Source of the DNA: an uncultured Lachnospiraceae bacterium | Lineage (GTDB): Bacteria > Bacillota > Clostridia > Lachnospirales > Lachnospiraceae | Reading direction: 5' to 3' | DNA length: 52,121 bases | Assembly: GCA_902768735.1 (NCBI GenBank) | Contig: CACXMK010000035.1 | Location: 1-52,121 of the forward strand | Shown: positions 49,151 through 52,121 of the stretch, piece after piece | How positions within the stretch are numbered: the stretch's first letter is position 1 | Layout of the letters: every line of letters begins with the position of its first letter | Notes under the pieces: model-generated | What the model saw: only the letters and a program-made list of their open reading frames with translations | The model's database searches: none | What the model was told of the DNA's origin: nothing | Program-made: the position numbers and the translations under genes

Positions 49151-51946
49151 ATGACAGATGCACAACAGAGAGAAGCCGCGAGGCAGTTTTTCTATAGGTG
49201 GAACGGCAAGGGCAAAGAAGACGAAGATGCCAGGTCGTACTGGATCGAGCTCCTGCAGGATATCATGGGAGTGGAGAACGTCACCCATAGAGTGGAGTTT
49301 GAGAAGAAGCTCGTCGGAGCTGACGGCAACATCAAGCGGATCGACGTTTACATTCCGGAGACCCGTGTACTCATAGAGCAGAAATCACTGGGGATTCCGT
49401 TAGATAAACCACAGGCTGGTCATAATGGACAGACTCCTTACGAACAGGCGAAGTATTATGATAACTACCTTCCCTTCAACGAGAAGGCTCGGTGGATTGT
49501 ACTCTCCAACTTTTCTGAGATATGGATCTATGACATGAACATGAAGGTTCCGGAGCCAGTGAAGCTGACTCTCCCTGACCTTCAAACCAAATATCACGTT
49601 CTCGATTTTCTCATCAACAAAGAGACCAAGAAGATTACAGAGGAAGTGGAGTTGTCCAAAGCTGCAGGCGAACTGGTCGGGAAGATCCGTGACAGGTTCC
49701 TTACGCAGTACAACGACCCTCTTGCTAAAAGGACTCAGAAGAGCTTGAACGTCCTGTGCGTTCGACTGGTGTTCTGCTTCTACGCGGAAGACGCAGGACT
49801 GTTCGGTAAGAAGGATGCGTTCTGTGAGTACCTCATGCAGTATCAGCCAAAAGACATGAGAACTGCTCTCCTACTGCTTTTCAAGGTTCTAGATACCCCT
49901 CTGAACGAGAGAGCTGACATGTATCTGTCAGATGAGCTTGCTTCGTTCCCGTATGTGAACGGTGGTCTGTTCAGCGATGAGAACATCGTTATCCCGAAGA
50001 TTACGCAGGAGATCAAAGATACGCTGATTGAGTCCTCTCATTTTGACTGGTCAAAGATTTCTCCGACCATATTCGGAGCTGTGTTTGAGAGCACCCTCAA
50101 TCCGGAGACGAGAAGAGCCGGTGGGATGCACTATACTTCGATTGAGAACATCCACAAGGTTATTGACCCACTGTTTTTAGACGAGCTCAAGGATGAGCTC
50201 AAAGAGATCGAGAAGATTGCTGTCCCTGCTGCCCAAAAGAAGAAACTCGATGTATTTCAGAAGAAACTGTCGGAGCTCGTGTTTCTCGACCCTGCTTGTG
50301 GAAGTGGCAATTTCCTCACAGAATCATATATCTCACTGCGCCGACTTGAAAACAAGGTGCTCATGCTCAAGATGGCTGCTGACAGGAAGATGGTAACTGG
50401 ACAGATTTCATTTGGCTTTGATGAAGGCTCTCCTATACAGGTATCCATCCATCAATTCTACGGGATCGAGATTAATGACTTCGCTGTTGCTGTTGCGCAG
50501 ACTGCACTCTGGATCGCGGAGTCTCAGATGATGAAAGAGACCGAGGATATCATCCATGCCAATATGGATTTCTTCCCTCTGAAGGAATACAAGGGCATCA
50601 CGGAGGGTAATGCTCTCCGGATCGACTGGGAGAAATGTGTTCCGAAGGAGAAGCTTACTTATATTATGGGTAATCCGCCATTCGTCGGTGCACGGTGGAT
50701 GAATAAAGAACAAAAAGACGATGTTCTTAACACTTTTGGTAAGAATTGGAAAGGTGTTGGAGATTTAGATTATGTGTGCTGTTGGTATAAGCTAGCAACA
50801 GACCTCATGATTGGAAATAGAATTAGATCTGCCTTGGTATCTACAAATTCTATATCTCAAGGTGGCGCAGTTGCTAATCTATGGAAACCTTTATTTGAAG
50901 CAGGAGTCCATATTGATTTTGCATATAAGACCTTTATCTGGGACAGTGAGGCAACAGATAAAGCCCACGTTCACTGTGTGATTATTGGTTTTAGTGTTGC
51001 ACCTAATGAAAAAACAAAAGTTATTTATGACAGCACTGAAAAAACTATAGCTAAAAATATCAACGGATATCTCGTTGACGCTGATGACGTTTTTATTGAG
51101 AAACGCATGCACCCTATATGCGATGTACCTGAAATGTCGCTTGGAGGACAAGCGATAGATGATGGTAATTTTATCCTGACTAAAGAAGAACGAGAAGAGC
51201 TTTTGGATGTTGAACCTTCAGCCATAAAGTTTATTAGACCATATATGATGGGACGTGATTTTATTAACAGAAGCCCTCGATATTGCATATGGCTTCTAAA
51301 TACAACTCCATCTGAATTAAGAAAGCTCCCCCATATCATGGATAGAGTTATTAATGTAAAGACGTTTCGACTTGCTAGTGAGCGAAAAAGTACACTTAAG
51401 GCGGCAGAAAGACCGACTCAGTTCGCTTCTATTCTAGAGTGCACTCACGATTATGTAGCAATGCCGAAAGTATCTTCAGAGAATCGGCGTTATGTTCCGA
51501 TAGACTATCTTTCTGCTAACATTATACCGGGAGACAAGCTCTTTGTTTTGCAGGATTCTACAATTTATCATTTTGGAGTCTTGACATCAAATGTACATAT
51601 GTCATGGATGCGTGCGGTGGCAGGAAGGCTTAAGAGCGATTATAGTTACTCTAATACCATCGTCTACAACAACTTTCCTTGGCCTGACCCTACACCCGAG
51701 CAAAGGATCCGGATCGAGCAAACGGCGCAGGGGATCCTCGATGCTCGAGCTCTGTATCCCGATTCGTCACTGGCTGATTTGTACGACCCTCTCACTATGC
51801 CTCCGGAGCTCCGGAAGGCTCATCAGCTGAACGACAAAGCAGTGATGCAGGCATATGTCATGCCGATCAAAGAGACCGACGAAGCTGCGTGTGTCGCATG
51901 GCTCATGCGATTGTATCAGGAAAAAGTCAACAGTATCGGTTCATAA
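49151..51946 (+). CDS. MmeI-like restriction-modification enzyme (type IIL/IIG)
   Basis: 931 residues, one chain with cutting, methylation and DNA recognition. The N-terminal nuclease has D65, E76 and K78 (D-x10-E-x-K in KRIDVYIPETRVLIEQKS). A helical spacer (about 150-320) leads to the adenine methyltransferase: motif I DPACGSGNF (about 380-388), motif IV GNPPFVGARW (about 507-516). The target recognition domain is about 620-850. MmeI-type enzymes methylate one strand of their site and need no separate methyltransferase. Bases 50695-51670, which cover the end of the methyltransferase and the recognition domain, are clearly AT-richer than the flanks, suggesting an exchanged module. GAGGA lies about eight bases before the ATG. 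Confidence 0.88.
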   Translation: MTDAQQREAARQFFYRWNGKGKEDEDARSYWIELLQDIMGVENVTHRVEFEKKLVGADGNIKRIDVYIPETRVLIEQKSLGIPLDKPQAGHNGQTPYEQAKYYDNYLPFNEKARWIVLSNFSEIWIYDMNMKVPEPVKLTLPDLQTKYHVLDFLINKETKKITEEVELSKAAGELVGKIRDRFLTQYNDPLAKRTQKSLNVLCVRLVFCFYAEDAGLFGKKDAFCEYLMQYQPKDMRTALLLLFKVLDTPLNERADMYLSDELASFPYVNGGLFSDENIVIPKITQEIKDTLIESSHFDWSKISPTIFGAVFESTLNPETRRAGGMHYTSIENIHKVIDPLFLDELKDELKEIEKIAVPAAQKKKLDVFQKKLSELVFLDPACGSGNFLTESYISLRRLENKVLMLKMAADRKMVTGQISFGFDEGSPIQVSIHQFYGIEINDFAVAVAQTALWIAESQMMKETEDIIHANMDFFPLKEYKGITEGNALRIDWEKCVPKEKLTYIMGNPPFVGARWMNKEQKDDVLNTFGKNWKGVGDLDYVCCWYKLATDLMIGNRIRSALVSTNSISQGGAVANLWKPLFEAGVHIDFAYKTFIWDSEATDKAHVHCVIIGFSVAPNEKTKVIYDSTEKTIAKNINGYLVDADDVFIEKRMHPICDVPEMSLGGQAIDDGNFILTKEEREELLDVEPSAIKFIRPYMMGRDFINRSPRYCIWLLNTTPSELRKLPHIMDRVINVKTFRLASERKSTLKAAERPTQFASILECTHDYVAMPKVSSENRRYVPIDYLSANIIPGDKLFVLQDSTIYHFGVLTSNVHMSWMRAVAGRLKSDYSYSNTIVYNNFPWPDPTPEQRIRIEQTAQGILDARALYPDSSLADLYDPLTMPPELRKAHQLNDKAVMQAYVMPIKETDEAACVAWLMRLYQEKVNSIGS

Positions 51947-51974
51947 GCTTAGAAGGAGCTACGGAGGTAATGTG

Positions 51975-52121
51975 ATGGATTGCCCGTATTGCAACAAAGA
52001 AATGAAGATGGGTTACATTCAGTCAAGCAACCCCCTTGGATGGAACTCCAAGAAACGGATCATTTGGGCCCTTTCGGGAATCCTCCCCGATCAGGAACTG
52101 GGGAGATCGATTGTCGCCTAT
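51975..52121 (+). CDS. Zinc-ribbon-like DUF6487-type protein, cut by window end
   Basis: 49 codons are visible, beginning MDCPYCNKEMKMGYIQSSNP, with a CxxC pair (C3, C6). This matches the start of small clostridial proteins with an N-terminal cysteine pair and a second pair later in the chain (DUF6487 type). GGAGG lies seven bases before the ATG and 28 bases after the restriction gene, so the two may be co-transcribed. Function unknown. Confidence 0.7.
   Translation, partial: MDCPYCNKEMKMGYIQSSNPLGWNSKKRIIWALSGILPDQELGRSIVAY

Overview
The window looks like a chromosomal segment of a low-to-mid GC Firmicute, most likely a clostridium of the Lachnospiraceae type. This is inferred from the gene content and order (polC-type replicase, asp23-nusB-xseAB-ispA-tlyA-nadK-argR-recN, pyrH-frr-uppS-cdsA-rseP-ispG-polC, rimP-nusA-rnpM-ylxQ-infB-rbfA-nrnA-truB-ribF-rpsO-pnp), from Shine-Dalgarno sites of GGAGG type, and from TTGACA/TATAAT-like promoters. 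Almost everything left of 43.4 kb is read leftward on the minus strand.

Layout. (1) 1-7.5 kb is an accessory and stress-related stretch. It holds a 59-residue membrane protein and a TetR regulator that share an operator, a truncated TfoX remnant, a WYL-regulator operon (WYL, VOC, GyrI-like, GNAT/YoaP), a GNAT relic, then rlmD with Fic and GNAT genes behind it. (2) 7.6-18.5 kb holds an acidic-tailed membrane protein, pcrA, a DUF1836 gene, recN, argR, nadK, tlyA, ispA, xseB, xseA, nusB and asp23. (3) 18.6-32.2 kb is the translation and RNA block: prfC, pnp, rpsO, ribF, truB, nrnA, rbfA, infB, ylxQ, rnpM, nusA, rimP, with a promoter and a terminator-like leader in front of rimP. (4) 32.3-43.4 kb holds tRNA-Glu(CTC), a YARHG-domain membrane protein, polC, ispG, rseP, cdsA, uppS, frr and pyrH. 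(5) 43.5-45.5 kb is read rightward: typA and tRNA-Thr(GGT). (6) 45.6 kb to the right edge appears to be an integrated element next to tRNA-Thr: a tyrosine recombinase, a phage-like protein, AT-rich direct repeats, a hidden 57-residue ORF, a possible replication-type protein, a single-chain MmeI-like restriction-modification enzyme, and the start of a zinc-ribbon-like protein cut by the window end.

How the parts work together. The core supplies isoprenoid and undecaprenyl lipid synthesis (ispA, ispG, uppS, cdsA), DNA replication and repair (polC, pcrA, recN, xseAB) and translation (rimP to pnp, frr, prfC, typA). Two genes usually seen in these neighbourhoods, dxs (ispA-tlyA) and dxr (cdsA-rseP), are absent from them. 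The most notable points are: an rpsO gene whose start and first ~16 codons are missing directly behind an intact promoter and ribosome binding site; an eight-copy 36-bp repeat in infB; the TetR operator placed exactly in its promoter spacer and repeated at the small membrane-protein gene; and the island with its mosaic restriction enzyme. I found no CRISPR array, no rRNA and no complete insertion sequence.
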